A stretch of 16,877 nucleotides of DNA from DATADF01 sp046263155 (lineage in GTDB: Bacteria; Actinomycetota; CADDZG01; WHSQ01): the NCBI GenBank assembly GCA_046263155.1, contig JBHELF010000052.1, forward strand, positions 1 through 16,877, in the 5' to 3' direction. How positions within the stretch are numbered: position 1 is the stretch's first letter; the number at the start of each line of letters is the position of its first letter. Under the pieces are notes generated by a model that worked only from the letters and a program-made list of their open reading frames with translations, ran no database searches and was not told the DNA's origin. Both the position numbers and the translations under genes were made by a program. Below are positions 1 to 8,042 of this stretch, piece after piece.

Positions 1-1
1 C

Positions 2-112
2 GCGCGCGCCCGCATGGGGGCGGCCGGACGCCAGAGCGCCCTCGCGCGCTTCGGCTACCAGCGATTGGTCGACGACATCCGCGCCCTCTACGCCGACTTG
101 CTCGGACGCTAG
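2..112 (+). CDS. C-terminal fragment of a probable GT4 glycosyltransferase
   Basis: The open frame runs in from the left edge and ends at the TAG at 110-112, giving 36 residues. They include an alanine/arginine-rich helix (AGRQSALARFGYQRLVDDI) followed by ALYADLL. This layout is typical of the last helix of GT-B, family-4 glycosyltransferases, where a G-x-x-A/G-R-x-x-x-x-x-x-F stretch precedes a helix ending in LY-x-x-L. Seen directly: the frame and the stop. Inferred from family resemblance and from the polysaccharide context: the identity. The stop overlaps the stop of the convergent epimerase in the shared tetranucleotide CTAG (109-112), so there is no room for a terminator between them. 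Acceptor and donor sugars cannot be told from this fragment. Confidence 0.5.
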   Translation, partial: ARARMGAAGRQSALARFGYQRLVDDIRALYADLLGR

Positions 113-1044
113 CGTTCCTCGGTAAACCAGCTAACGGTCGCGGCGACGGCCTCGGTGAAGTCGGCTCGCGGTTCCCATCCGAGCAAATCGTGGGCCCGGC
201 CGATATCCGCCTCGGTGTCACGGATGTCTCCGGGACGCGGCTCGATAAAGACCGGATCGACCCAGCAGCCCATGGCGTCCGCGATCGCCTTCAGCACCCC
301 GTTGACGCTCCGAGGGTGTCCTCCTCCGACGTTGAGCGTCATCCCGTTCGCGCGGTCGTCGGCGTCGGCCGCGAGAAGATTGGCTCGCACGACATCACCC
401 ACGTAGGTGAAGTCACGCGTTTGCTCGCCGTCGCCGTGGACCTCCGGCGCTCTGCCGCCGGCCAGCGCCGACACGAACGCCGGGAAGACGGCCGCGTACC
501 TCGAGTCCAGGGCCTGGCCGGGCCCGAACACGTTGAAATACCTCAGCGACACGGTCCACAACCGCCCGAGGATCGACCACGCACGGCAGTAGTGCTCCCC
601 CGCGAGTTTGCTCACGGCGTACGGAGAGCGCGGCGAGGGCGTCATGTCCTCGCGATTTACTTCGCGGCCGGTATCGCCGTAGACGCTGGAACTCGACGCG
701 TAGACCACGCGCCGGACCTGGGCATCGGTCGCCGCCATCAGCAGGTTCAGAGTGCCTGTGACGTTGCTGTCGTTTGTCTGGCGCGGCTCGTCGACGGAGC
801 GCGGGACGCTCCGGATCGCGGCCTGATGGAAGACGGTGTCGACGCCGCTGCAGGCGCGTGCCACATCGTCCGGGCTGCGTAGATCCCCCTCGATGAACTC
901 GGCTCCGTCGGGCACCGCTTCCTGCCTACCTCCCGATAGATTGTCGAGGACCCTCACCTTGTCGCCGCGCTCGAGCAAGGCTGCTGCGATAGCCGAGCCG
1001 ATGAACCCCGCTCCACCGGTGACTAGGTAAGCCCTGTCCGTCAC
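109..1044 (-). CDS. Extended-SDR nucleotide-sugar C4-epimerase (WbpP/TviC/GalE-like)
   Basis: A 311-residue cytoplasmic NAD-dependent epimerase. The Rossmann glycine motif GGAGFIG is at residues 10-16, the serine run SSSSVYG at 117-123, and the catalytic pair Y142/K146 in SPYAVSK. The stretch IRSVPRSVDEP (77-87) resembles the SVPRS segment of UDP-GlcNAc/UDP-GlcNAcA 4-epimerases of the WbpP/TviC type more than plain GalE. Family role: reversible inversion at C4 of a UDP-sugar via a 4-keto intermediate. It starts at GTG (1044), which overlaps the ligase stop in a GTGA junction, so the two are likely co-translated. Because a UDP-GlcNAc-type 6-dehydrogenase is encoded at 10336-11640, a UDP-GalNAc or UDP-GalNAcA product is a reasonable inference, but UDP-galactose is not excluded. 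Confidence 0.85.
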   Translation of the reverse strand: MTDRAYLVTGGAGFIGSAIAAALLERGDKVRVLDNLSGGRQEAVPDGAEFIEGDLRSPDDVARACSGVDTVFHQAAIRSVPRSVDEPRQTNDSNVTGTLNLLMAATDAQVRRVVYASSSSVYGDTGREVNREDMTPSPRSPYAVSKLAGEHYCRAWSILGRLWTVSLRYFNVFGPGQALDSRYAAVFPAFVSALAGGRAPEVHGDGEQTRDFTYVGDVVRANLLAADADDRANGMTLNVGGGHPRSVNGVLKAIADAMGCWVDPVFIEPRPGDIRDTEADIGRAHDLLGWEPRADFTEAVAATVSWFTEER

Positions 1045-3044
1045 GACGCGCCGGCCTGGTCGATCAGAGTCACGGCCGTGAGAGCGCGGCCGTCGTTGGG
1101 ATCCAGGGCAAGCGCTCGGTCGACCGCCGCTCGTGCCCCGTCGATCTCCCCCAGACGCGCGCGCGTTTCCGCGACTGCACCCCAGAACTGAGCGTTTGCG
1201 GTGTTGATGTCGAGCATCAGAGGCTCCAGCTCCTCCAGCACCGCTAGGGCGCCTTCCGGCTCCTCCTGGGCCGAGAGGACGTCGGCAAGCTCCACACGAA
1301 TCAACGGGTTCAGTGGATCGAGACGGATGGCGCGGCGGTACTCGGCGATCGATTCGGCATCCTTCGCCGGGTCGAACTCAGCCCAGCGATGCAACAGTCG
1401 GGCGTACTCGACCGCGTCCGCGAGACGACCGCGCTCGCGCAAAGCAAGATAGTTGTCCTCCGCGCGCTCGAAGTAGCCGGCGACATCCTGCGCTCCGGGA
1501 TCGGCCCCGAGCGACACCGTCGCCAGCCGGCTCGCAAATAACTGCCGATAACGGTCGTCGGCGCGGAAGGCGAGGGCGCGACGAAACTCCGACGTTGCCG
1601 CCTCAGGATCGCCGGCCTCGAACAAGACGAGTCCGGCCCGGACCCGGCCGTCCGACAGCACGAATCTTCCCGCCCACCAAGAGACGAAGAGCGCGCCCAG
1701 CACCAATACCGCGAGCGCAGGAACGGCCCGCAGCGGCTCGCGAGCAGGTCGCTTCCTTCTCTTCATCTGTTTGCGGCGTTGAGCCGCTCGGGAGACGGGC
1801 ATCTCCTGCGGTGTGTTGCGCGCCGCAACAAGGCCCCCGACCGCGCACCAGAAGCCAGCTCTCAGCGTGAGCTCGTCGATGCTCACCGCCGACTGCACGA
1901 AATAGGCCATCGCGGCACCCAGGAAGCCCGCGGCCCACAGGTCTGCTCCCCAGAGCGACCATCCCGAGCGAATCGTCCAGCCCAGCAAGAACAGGAAACC
2001 TGCAGCGCCCAAAATGCCCGCGGTCGATACGAACGAGAAGAAAACGGAATGCGGGTCGTCGGCGAACCTGTAGTTGAGTCGCATCGCGTCCTCTACCGTG
2101 CGGTGGCCTATTCCCTCGATCGCGAAGGTGTTCGGGCCACGGCCCACAATGGGCGATTCGAGACCCATGCTCGTCGCCGCTTGCCACCACCGTCCTCGCC
2201 ACACCACGTATTCAGAGGTCAGCGCGCTATCGGTTTTGACGATCGTGAAACCGACGACGCCTACGACCCCGACGAGAACCGCGGCGGCGGCGAGCAGTCC
2301 CCACCGGCGCGCCCCCGGAAATCGGCCGGCAATCAGAAAACCCGCTGTGGTGACGCCGCCGGCGGCGGCGGCGACCCAGCCTCCTTGACTGTTGGTCGCG
2401 AGCAAGCCTGCGAGGAGCAACAACCCCACCTGTATCCCGCGCACACGCGTTCTTGCATCGGCGGCAAGTACAAGACAAATAGGGAACACGATTCCGAGGT
2501 ATCCCCCCGAGAAGTTCGAGTTCCCCAGAGTCGACAGCGACACATTTTCGAGCTCCACGTCGGCGGATACCCAGTTGAAGGGATCGGCACCCAGCCACTG
2601 CACCACCGCGTACGCGGCGACGACGGCGCCCCCGCCCACAAACCCCCATGCGAGCAACGTCAGCCGGCCCTGAAACGCGTCGGCAACCAGAAGACCGAAA
2701 GCCAAGACGACGAAGTAAGGGAGCAGGCCCTGGAACCGGCCGTACTCGCCGAAGACCGCCCAGGCGCGGTATTGCGAGAACATCCACGCGGCCAGAAGCG
2801 GAATAACGATCGCAACCGCAGGGACGAGATAGGCACGGCTCGCTCCCACACCCGCGCCGCCTTGCAGCATCTCGGCGATCCTGATAGCGCCGACGATCGT
2901 TACTCCGAGAATGAGGAGCGCAAGTTTGGGAACGTTGAATGGATCGTTCAGCATTCGAAGGAACAGCGCAGGAACGGCCACCAGCATCCCCACGAGAAGC
3001 GCGCGTCGGACGCCTGGTCCTTTTTCGAGCACCAGCGTTCCCAC
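1041..3044 (-). CDS. O-antigen ligase / Wzy_C-family membrane protein with C-terminal TPR region
   Basis: About 667 residues. Many hydrophobic helices fill roughly residues 15-410. They carry the hallmarks of the O-antigen ligase/polymerase (Wzy_C) family: NSNFSGGYLG near 176-185, an arginine-rich WRGRWWQA near 283-290, GRGPNTF near 302-308 and DPHSVFF near 331-337, in the place of the usual conserved extracytoplasmic histidine loop. A very basic linker (about 420-440) leads to another membrane helix (about 441-459). Then come about 200 residues of TPR-like helical pairs, for example AIAEYRRAIRLDPLNPLIRVEL. This fusion is common in Gram-positive and Chloroflexi-type polysaccharide ligases; the TPR part probably faces outside. 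CCTCC on the plus strand (3051-3055) gives a GGAGG ribosome site 6 bases before GTG 3044. TTG 3047 is possible but too close to it. The gene is the first of a two-gene unit with the epimerase. Confidence 0.85.
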   Translation of the reverse strand: MGTLVLEKGPGVRRALLVGMLVAVPALFLRMLNDPFNVPKLALLILGVTIVGAIRIAEMLQGGAGVGASRAYLVPAVAIVIPLLAAWMFSQYRAWAVFGEYGRFQGLLPYFVVLAFGLLVADAFQGRLTLLAWGFVGGGAVVAAYAVVQWLGADPFNWVSADVELENVSLSTLGNSNFSGGYLGIVFPICLVLAADARTRVRGIQVGLLLLAGLLATNSQGGWVAAAAGGVTTAGFLIAGRFPGARRWGLLAAAAVLVGVVGVVGFTIVKTDSALTSEYVVWRGRWWQAATSMGLESPIVGRGPNTFAIEGIGHRTVEDAMRLNYRFADDPHSVFFSFVSTAGILGAAGFLFLLGWTIRSGWSLWGADLWAAGFLGAAMAYFVQSAVSIDELTLRAGFWCAVGGLVAARNTPQEMPVSRAAQRRKQMKRRKRPAREPLRAVPALAVLVLGALFVSWWAGRFVLSDGRVRAGLVLFEAGDPEAATSEFRRALAFRADDRYRQLFASRLATVSLGADPGAQDVAGYFERAEDNYLALRERGRLADAVEYARLLHRWAEFDPAKDAESIAEYRRAIRLDPLNPLIRVELADVLSAQEEPEGALAVLEELEPLMLDINTANAQFWGAVAETRARLGEIDGARAAVDRALALDPNDGRALTAVTLIDQAGAS

Positions 3045-3115
3045 CAAGGTCCTCCACAGGATCGGCTTTCTGAAAGAATCCAGCCTCGTCTAATTCACGA
3101 GCCCGAGGGTGCCGG

Positions 3116-4228
3116 TTGAGCCTACTCAGACTGACGGTTGCGGCCTTTGCCCTGTCGGGAATCGGAACGTTCTTGATAACACCGGCAACGGCAAAGTTGG
3201 CTCGTCGTCTTGGGCTGATGGATCGCCCGGATGCTTCGGGACGCAAGAGTCATGTAATTCCGACGCCTTATCTCGGAGGCGTCGCGATCATCGCCGGGCT
3301 GGCGGTCGGAGCGATTCTGGTGGCCATAGTCGTTAGGCCCGCAACCGAGACCATCGGCTCGTTGGCCGTCGGTCTGCTGGTCGCGCTCGGTCTCGCCCTA
3401 GTGGGCTTCGCGGACGACGTCCGACCGCTTCCGCGCTCGCTCCGATTGGTGGCTCAGATTCTGGCCGCGGTCGCCGCGTGGGCGCTGGGGTTCAGCATCG
3501 AGGCGACCGGCTGGCCCGTCGGGAACTTCCTCATGACCCTCGTTTGGATCGTCGGGATCACCAACGCCTTCAACCTGCTCGACAACATGGATGGTCTATC
3601 CGCGGGAATGGCCGGTGTCAGCGCCCTCAGCTTCGCTCTCATTGCCTGGGCTCAAGATCTTTTCATCGTGACGATAGTGTCGGCGTCCATCGCCGGAGCA
3701 GCTCTGGGTTTTCTCGGGCATAACAGGCATCCCGCGAAGATCTTCATGGGCGATTCGGGATCGTTGTTTCTGGGATACGTGCTCGCACTTATAGGGATCG
3801 AGCTGAAGTTCGCTCCCTACCTATTCGAGACGACGTTTCTGGTCCCGGTTGTGGTACTCGGTGTTCCCATTTTCGATACGACCCTGGTCGTGCTCAGTCG
3901 CTTGCGTCATCGGCGGCCGGTTTTTCTCGGGGGCCGGGACCACGTGTCGCATCGACTGGTGCGGTTGGGCCTCCCCGTCCCCGCTGCGGTCGCGCTCCTC
4001 TATTGGACTGGACTGTGCCTCGGCTGGCTCGGGTTCGTGATCTCTCGCTCCACCGTCGACGTCGGCTGGATGCTTCTCGCGTTTGTCGTGGCGGTGGGCG
4101 TCTTTCTCGGCGCCCTGCTTTGGAGGGTTCCCGTTTACGCGGAGGAACCAGGGCGCAGACCTCTTCCCGCAGATGCGGTGGACCCCGACGAAATCGTCAA
4201 GGGCCTGAGAGAGGCGAGCTCCTCTTAG
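3116..4228 (+). CDS. WecA/TagO/MraY-family polyprenyl-phosphate sugar-1-phosphate transferase
   Basis: A 370-residue polytopic membrane enzyme. It transfers HexNAc-1-phosphate from a UDP-sugar to undecaprenyl phosphate and so starts a lipid-linked glycan. Family motifs in order: DRPDASGRKSH...PTPYLGG (36-54), FADDV with the metal-binding Asp pair D100-D101, NAFNLLDNMDGL (150-161), GHNRHPAKIFMGDSGS (201-216) and the cytoplasmic GGRDHVSHRLVRLG (272-285), corresponding to the HxHH loop of WecA. The gene is not flanked by murein genes and lies between a ligase and a sugar transferase. This favours a WecA/TagO role over MraY. The TTG start at 3116 has GAGGG about 7 bases upstream and gives a signal-anchor-like first helix. 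The divergent gap to the ligase (3045-3115) should hold both promoters, but no clear -35/-10 pair was found. The gene ends 1 base from the convergent transferase. Confidence 0.88.
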   Translation: MSLLRLTVAAFALSGIGTFLITPATAKLARRLGLMDRPDASGRKSHVIPTPYLGGVAIIAGLAVGAILVAIVVRPATETIGSLAVGLLVALGLALVGFADDVRPLPRSLRLVAQILAAVAAWALGFSIEATGWPVGNFLMTLVWIVGITNAFNLLDNMDGLSAGMAGVSALSFALIAWAQDLFIVTIVSASIAGAALGFLGHNRHPAKIFMGDSGSLFLGYVLALIGIELKFAPYLFETTFLVPVVVLGVPIFDTTLVVLSRLRHRRPVFLGGRDHVSHRLVRLGLPVPAAVALLYWTGLCLGWLGFVISRSTVDVGWMLLAFVVAVGVFLGALLWRVPVYAEEPGRRPLPADAVDPDEIVKGLREASSS

Positions 4229-4229
4229 G

Positions 4230-4874
4230 TCACAGGCCTTTGTGTTGAAGCTGCACCTTCAGCGAACGAGCGACAATCTTCAGATCGAGCAGCAGCAGTC
4301 TCCATCCCGAGAGCTTCTGGAACGCCTCCCAGTAGGCCGCGTCCAGTCCGACTCCTCCATCCGAAGCGCGCTCGTCTCCCTTGTGCGCCTGAACCGGTCC
4401 GATCAGCCCGGCCGGCATATCGCGCTTGCGCGTGATCCCTTGAGCGAGTTCCTTCTCATATAGCTCGAGGGGGTACGGCCGAGTGCCAATCAGCAACATG
4501 TCGCCGCGAACTATGTTCAAGAGCTGCGGAAGCTCGTCCAGATACCACTGCCGGATGAATCGACCGACGATCGTGATCTCGCCGGCTTTCTCGTATCGGG
4601 CGATGTGCGTGGGGCCCGGGCCTAGGTCCGCAAGGGCGGACGCGGAGAGAGTTCTGAACTTGAGCAGCCCGATGACCTCGCCGCGCGCAACTCTTGCCTC
4701 TCGAAAGAAGATCGGGCCACGAGCAGCAGGTCGCAAAACGCTCTCGAGCTTGATGGCCGCAGCAGACAGAAGCAGGAGAGGTGAGGCCGGCACCAACAGG
4801 ACGAGTGCCGTCAGCCGCTCGCGCCATTCCTTGCCGCGCCGACGAATTTGCGGTCGTTCCCCTTGCGATTGCAT
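4230..4874 (-). CDS. Bacterial sugar transferase (WcaJ/ExoY catalytic-domain type)
   Basis: 214 residues from ATG 4874. An arginine-rich N-terminus precedes one hydrophobic segment (about 21-42), then the catalytic region of polyprenyl-phosphate phosphoglycosyl transferases: FFREARVARG (56-65), KFRTL (72-76), GRFIRQWYLDELPQLLN (104-120), and GDMLLIGTRPYP (124-135). It has the monotopic core only, without the extra N-terminal membrane domain of full WcaJ. It should move a sugar-1-phosphate (often glucose, galactose or a diNAc sugar) onto undecaprenyl phosphate. The C-terminal part (GLIGPVQAHKGDE, 157-169) departs from the usual GITG-x-x-Q-x-x-GR pattern, so acceptor or donor use may differ. 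The open frame extends upstream to 5012 but would then overlap the rmlB coding start; no strong Shine-Dalgarno is visible before 4874, so the start is moderately sure. Confidence 0.85.
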   Translation of the reverse strand: MQSQGERPQIRRRGKEWRERLTALVLLVPASPLLLLSAAAIKLESVLRPAARGPIFFREARVARGEVIGLLKFRTLSASALADLGPGPTHIARYEKAGEITIVGRFIRQWYLDELPQLLNIVRGDMLLIGTRPYPLELYEKELAQGITRKRDMPAGLIGPVQAHKGDERASDGGVGLDAAYWEAFQKLSGWRLLLLDLKIVARSLKVQLQHKGL

Positions 4875-4917
4875 CTGAGTTGCCTGGAGCCTAGTGGAGC
4901 GGTGAGGATGCCCTTCA

Positions 4918-5934
4918 ATGGACGAGCGGATCTTAGTCACCGGCGGATTTGGGTTCATCGGTTCTGAGTTCGTTCGGCGCGCCTCGGCTCGCGGAGCCAA
5001 CACGATCGTCAATGTCGACGCGGAAACTTATGCGGGCGACCGACGCAGGCTTGCCGCACTTGGCGATCGGGTTGACTCGCGTCGGCTCGACATCGCCGAC
5101 GAGGACCTGGTGGAGCTCGTTCGGGAGCTACGTCCGCGCGCCGTCGTCCACTTCGCCGCGGAAAGCCATGTCACCCGTAGCGAGAAACAGGGGGACTTGT
5201 TTCATCGGACGAACGTCACCGGCACGAGCCGCGTGATGGAGGCCGCGGCTGCCGCCGACTGCGATCTGGTGATCCATGTGTCGACCGATGAGGTCTACGG
5301 GGCTTGCCATGGAGACGCGTTTCGGGAAGTCGACAAGGAGCCCGGCGTAGGCCTGGCTACCAGTCCGTATGCGCAGAGCAAAGCTCTGGCCGACGACGTG
5401 GCGCAGAGCTGGGCGAAACGAATCCCCGTCGTGATCGTGAGGCCGACCAACTGTTACGGCCCCTGGCAACACCCAGAGAAGGCGGTGGCGCGGTGGACGA
5501 CGCGCGCTCTACTCGACTTGCCGGTACCCGTGTGGGGCGGCGGCGACCAGGTCCGCGACTGGATGTTCGTCGAGGATGCGTGCGTCGGGATCGAACTTCT
5601 TCTGGAGCGCGGAGTGCCCGGCGAGACCTACAACCTCGGTCCCGAGGGAGCGCAGCGGTCGAACTGGGAGATGGCGCTCTTGATCGCCCGGGCCGCCGAG
5701 CGCGATGACTCCTCCGTTTACCTGACTGCCTACGATCGTCCCGAGCACGACATCAGGTACGCCGTCGATTCCTCGAAGATCCGGGACCTGGGCTGGAGAG
5801 CGGGCCTGGGCCTCGAGGAGGGAGTCGCAAGGACCGTCGGGTGGTATCGGGAGAACGCATCGTGGTGGCAGACGCTGCGAGACGAGGCCGAGGATCTTTA
5901 CGCGGACTCTGAGAGACGGGTGCCGGCAGAGTGA
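4918..5934 (+). CDS. rmlB: dTDP-glucose 4,6-dehydratase (RmlB-like)
   Basis: A 338-residue extended SDR that removes water from dTDP-glucose to give dTDP-4-keto-6-deoxyglucose. Seen: TGGFGFIGSEF (8-18), NVDAETYAGD (32-41), HFAAESHVTRS (78-88), the dehydratase triad region STDEVYG with T123-D124-E125, the catalytic pair Y151/K155 in SPYAQSK, NCYGPWQHPEK (178-188), RDWMFVED (213-220), and DRPEHDIRYAVDSSKI (273-288). These follow canonical RmlB closely. One visible change is HVTRS where RmlB usually has HVDRS. It is shorter than E. coli RmlB (about 360). ATG 4918 has a weak GAGG about 10 bases upstream; the preceding 43-base gap must carry the operon promoter, shared divergently with the sugar transferase. 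It is the first gene of rmlB-C-D-A and overlaps the next in a GTGA. Confidence 0.9.
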   Translation: MDERILVTGGFGFIGSEFVRRASARGANTIVNVDAETYAGDRRRLAALGDRVDSRRLDIADEDLVELVRELRPRAVVHFAAESHVTRSEKQGDLFHRTNVTGTSRVMEAAAAADCDLVIHVSTDEVYGACHGDAFREVDKEPGVGLATSPYAQSKALADDVAQSWAKRIPVVIVRPTNCYGPWQHPEKAVARWTTRALLDLPVPVWGGGDQVRDWMFVEDACVGIELLLERGVPGETYNLGPEGAQRSNWEMALLIARAAERDDSSVYLTAYDRPEHDIRYAVDSSKIRDLGWRAGLGLEEGVARTVGWYRENASWWQTLRDEAEDLYADSERRVPAE

Positions 5935-6443
5935 TCGAGGTCGCGATGGACGGAGTCGTCGTGACAGAGATCGCGCGCCACGCGGACTCCCGCGGAAGCT
6001 TTGCCGAGATATTTCGGCAATCCGGGCGAGCCGCTCGTTTCGTTCAGGCGAATCACTCGCATTCGAAACGCGGCGTTCTGCGCGGGTTCCACTATCACGT
6101 TAACCAAGCCGACCTGTGGTACTTGGTCCGAGGCGAGATTCAAGTCGCGCTGGTGGATCTGAGGGACGCGAAGGGGGGGCCGGCGACCACGACCTTTCTT
6201 CTCGACGACCAAAGCCCTGCGAGCGTTTTCATCCCACGCGGCGTGGCGCATGGCTATCTAGCTTTGACGGATGCGGATGTCATCTACCTCGTCGACCAGG
6301 AATACGACGGAAGCGACGAGCATGGGATCGCATGGAACGATCCGAGCTTGGCGATCGAGTGGCAGATCGCCGATCCGATCTTGAGCGACCGCGATCGAAA
6401 CAATCCACCTTTGCAGTGGGACTCGGTACCGCGGTTCTCGTGA
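5931..6443 (+). CDS. rmlC: dTDP-4-dehydrorhamnose 3,5-epimerase family protein (RmlC-like)
   Basis: A 170-residue cupin epimerase acting on dTDP-4-keto-6-deoxyglucose. Seen: DSRGSFAEIFR (19-29), QANHSHSKRGVLRGFHYH (39-56) with the active-site histidine H54 in LRGFHYH, IPRGVAHGYLAL (101-112), and a C-terminal IEW...LSDRD block (142-155). The segment after the active-site His reads QADLWYLV, where classical RmlC has QGKLV with a conserved lysine; that lysine is absent here. The protein therefore belongs to the divergent DLWY subgroup, so 3-only or 5-only epimerisation is possible. GTG 5931 overlaps the rmlB stop (GTGA), implying translational coupling, and the 3' end overlaps rmlD. Rhamnose synthesis is the simplest reading, supported by the neighbours. 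Confidence 0.85.
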   Translation: MIEVAMDGVVVTEIARHADSRGSFAEIFRQSGRAARFVQANHSHSKRGVLRGFHYHVNQADLWYLVRGEIQVALVDLRDAKGGPATTTFLLDDQSPASVFIPRGVAHGYLALTDADVIYLVDQEYDGSDEHGIAWNDPSLAIEWQIADPILSDRDRNNPPLQWDSVPRFS

Positions 6444-7261
6444 CGGGGGCCGGCGGCCAAGTGGGCGCGGCGCTCCGAGCGATTCGTCCCGAGTGGACCT
6501 ATCTCACGCGTCGCGATCTCGACGTCACGGACGAGGCCGCGATGCGGCGCGTCGTTTCCGAGCCGTGCGTGGTCGTTCACCTCGCCGCCTTCACTAACGT
6601 GGACGCGTGCGAGGCGGACCCTGGCTACGCGGAGGCGGTAAACGCAAAAGCTACTCAAGAGCTGGCTCGGCGGGCTCAGGACGTGGAGGCGCGGATCGTG
6701 TATCTCTCCACGGACTACGTCTTCGACGGCAAGAAATCGTCTGAATATTTCGAGGACGACGCCACCAATCCCCTCAATCAATACGGCCGCACGAAACTAG
6801 AGGGCGAACGCGCGGTCGCTGCGAATGGCCAGAATGTGATCGTCAGGACGTCGTGGGTCTTCGGCGAAGGCCGCAACTTCATCAGAGCGATCGTGCAGGC
6901 GGCGCACACCCGCTCGCGCCTTGAGGTCGTAGCCGACCAGAGGGGCAGACCCACGGCCGCGGCAGATGTGGCGGCGGCGCTCGTGCCGATCGTGGAGGAG
7001 GGCCGCCCCGGTGTCGTTCACGTCGCCGGCGACGGAGACCCCGCAACCTGGGCGGAGGTTGCGAGAGTCGCGCTTCACGCCGCCGGGCGCAGGGCCGAGG
7101 TCGTGGAGATCGATTCCGAGACCTGGGAACGGCGAGCAAGCGGACCGGTCGCGAGGCGCCCGAAGAACAGCGTGCTTTCCCTCGAGCGCGCGCGTAGCCT
7201 GTCGCTTCCACTGTTCGACTGGAGGGAGTCGGCTATCGCCTACGCGAAGGAGATCGCGTGA
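6416..7261 (+). CDS. rmlD: dTDP-4-dehydrorhamnose reductase (RmlD-like)
   Basis: 281 residues from GTG 6416. It reduces the 4-keto group of dTDP-4-dehydrorhamnose with NAD(P)H. Motifs: VLVTGAGGQVG (7-17), VHLAAFTNVDACE (54-66), LSTDYVFDGKK (97-107), catalytic Y123/K127 in NQYGRTK, RTSWVFG, VVADQRGRPTAAADVA and a final RRPKNSVL. All are typical RmlD. The start is ambiguous. GTG 6440 would give the four-base GTGA overlap seen at other junctions here, but it would delete the first beta strand of the Rossmann fold. GTG 6416 keeps it and overlaps rmlC by 28 bases. An upstream in-frame extension to 6116 runs wholly inside rmlC and is not believable. No Shine-Dalgarno precedes 6416, consistent with coupling to rmlC translation. 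Confidence 0.87.
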   Translation: MGLGTAVLVTGAGGQVGAALRAIRPEWTYLTRRDLDVTDEAAMRRVVSEPCVVVHLAAFTNVDACEADPGYAEAVNAKATQELARRAQDVEARIVYLSTDYVFDGKKSSEYFEDDATNPLNQYGRTKLEGERAVAANGQNVIVRTSWVFGEGRNFIRAIVQAAHTRSRLEVVADQRGRPTAAADVAAALVPIVEEGRPGVVHVAGDGDPATWAEVARVALHAAGRRAEVVEIDSETWERRASGPVARRPKNSVLSLERARSLSLPLFDWRESAIAYAKEIA

Positions 7262-7992
7262 AGGGCATCGTGCTCGCGGGGGGCCTGGGCACCCGTTTCC
7301 ACCCGGTCACGAAAGTAGTGAACAAGCACCTGCTCGACGTATTCGACGAGCCGATGGTCTTTTTCCCCATCCGAACCCTGGCCCGAGCCGGCATCAGCGA
7401 GCTCATGTTGGTTACCGGGGATGAGATCGACCAGTTCAAAGAGCTTCTCGGCGATGGTCGAGAGCTCGGAGTGAGCCTCGAATATGCACAGCAACACGGG
7501 GAAGGCGGAATCGCGGACGCATTGTCCCTGGCGCGTGGCTTTACCGGAGACGAGCGAATGGTCGTCGTCCTTGGCGACAACATCTTTCAGGAAGACCTCT
7601 CGAGTTTCGTCGAGGATTACCAACGCCAGGAGAAGGGGGCCAAGGTCCTGCTCAAGAGAGTCGCGCGCGAAGACGCCATGCGATTCGGGGTCGCGAGCGT
7701 CGAGGGGTCTCGGATCACCCGCATCGTCGAGAAGCCCGAAGATCCCCGAAGCGATCTCGTCGTAACGGGCTGCTACATGTACGACGCACGCGTGTACAAG
7801 ATCATCGATGGGCTCGAGCCCTCGGCGCGCGGTGAACTGGAGATCACCGACGTCAACAACGACTACGCCTCAGCCGGGGAGCTGACCTTCGACATCCTGC
7901 AGGGCTGGTGGACGGACGCCGGTACGCCCCCTAGCAAGCTAAAGGCCTCGATCCTCGTAGCCCTCGCCAAAGGAGTCACCTTCCACGCCTAA
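7258..7992 (+). CDS. rmlA: Glucose-1-phosphate thymidylyltransferase-type nucleotidyltransferase (RmlA-like, short form)
   Basis: 244 residues. It joins dTTP and glucose-1-phosphate to give dTDP-glucose, the entry step for the preceding three genes. Seen: the nucleotide loop LAGGLGTRFHPVT (6-18), NKHLLDVFDEPM (22-33), GEGGIADAL (81-89), LGDNIF with metal-binding D107 (105-110), RFGVA (142-146), VEKP (157-160), and RGELEITDVNNDY (191-203) followed by GWWTDAGT (216-223). It lacks about 45 C-terminal residues relative to E. coli RmlA (about 290), so the allosteric/dimer extension is missing. Such short versions are widespread outside Proteobacteria. GTG 7258 overlaps the rmlD stop as GTGA. The gene closes the operon, and the palindrome at 8043 could act as its terminator. 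Confidence 0.87.
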   Translation: MKGIVLAGGLGTRFHPVTKVVNKHLLDVFDEPMVFFPIRTLARAGISELMLVTGDEIDQFKELLGDGRELGVSLEYAQQHGEGGIADALSLARGFTGDERMVVVLGDNIFQEDLSSFVEDYQRQEKGAKVLLKRVAREDAMRFGVASVEGSRITRIVEKPEDPRSDLVVTGCYMYDARVYKIIDGLEPSARGELEITDVNNDYASAGELTFDILQGWWTDAGTPPSKLKASILVALAKGVTFHA

Positions 7993-8042
7993 CAACTGGA
8001 GTCGGTTCCGTCGTTTCCACCTTTCGCACTGACAGCTTTGCT

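Noticed and set aside
3085..3101. Inverted repeat CTCGT/ACGAG in the ligase-wecA gap
   Set aside because: Only 5-bp arms with a 7-base loop; expected by chance in GC-rich DNA.
1779..3119. 446-codon plus-strand open frame opposite the ligase gene
   Set aside because: Its composition is that of an antisense shadow in GC-rich DNA (charged, repetitive, no domain), while the opposite strand has a clear membrane-protein family match.
4875..5012. N-terminal extension of the WcaJ-type transferase
   Set aside because: It would overlap the rmlB start on the other strand and adds no family sequence.
6116..6415. N-terminal extension of rmlD
   Set aside because: The added residues lie entirely within rmlC in another frame and match no RmlD family sequence; the Rossmann fold begins after 6416.
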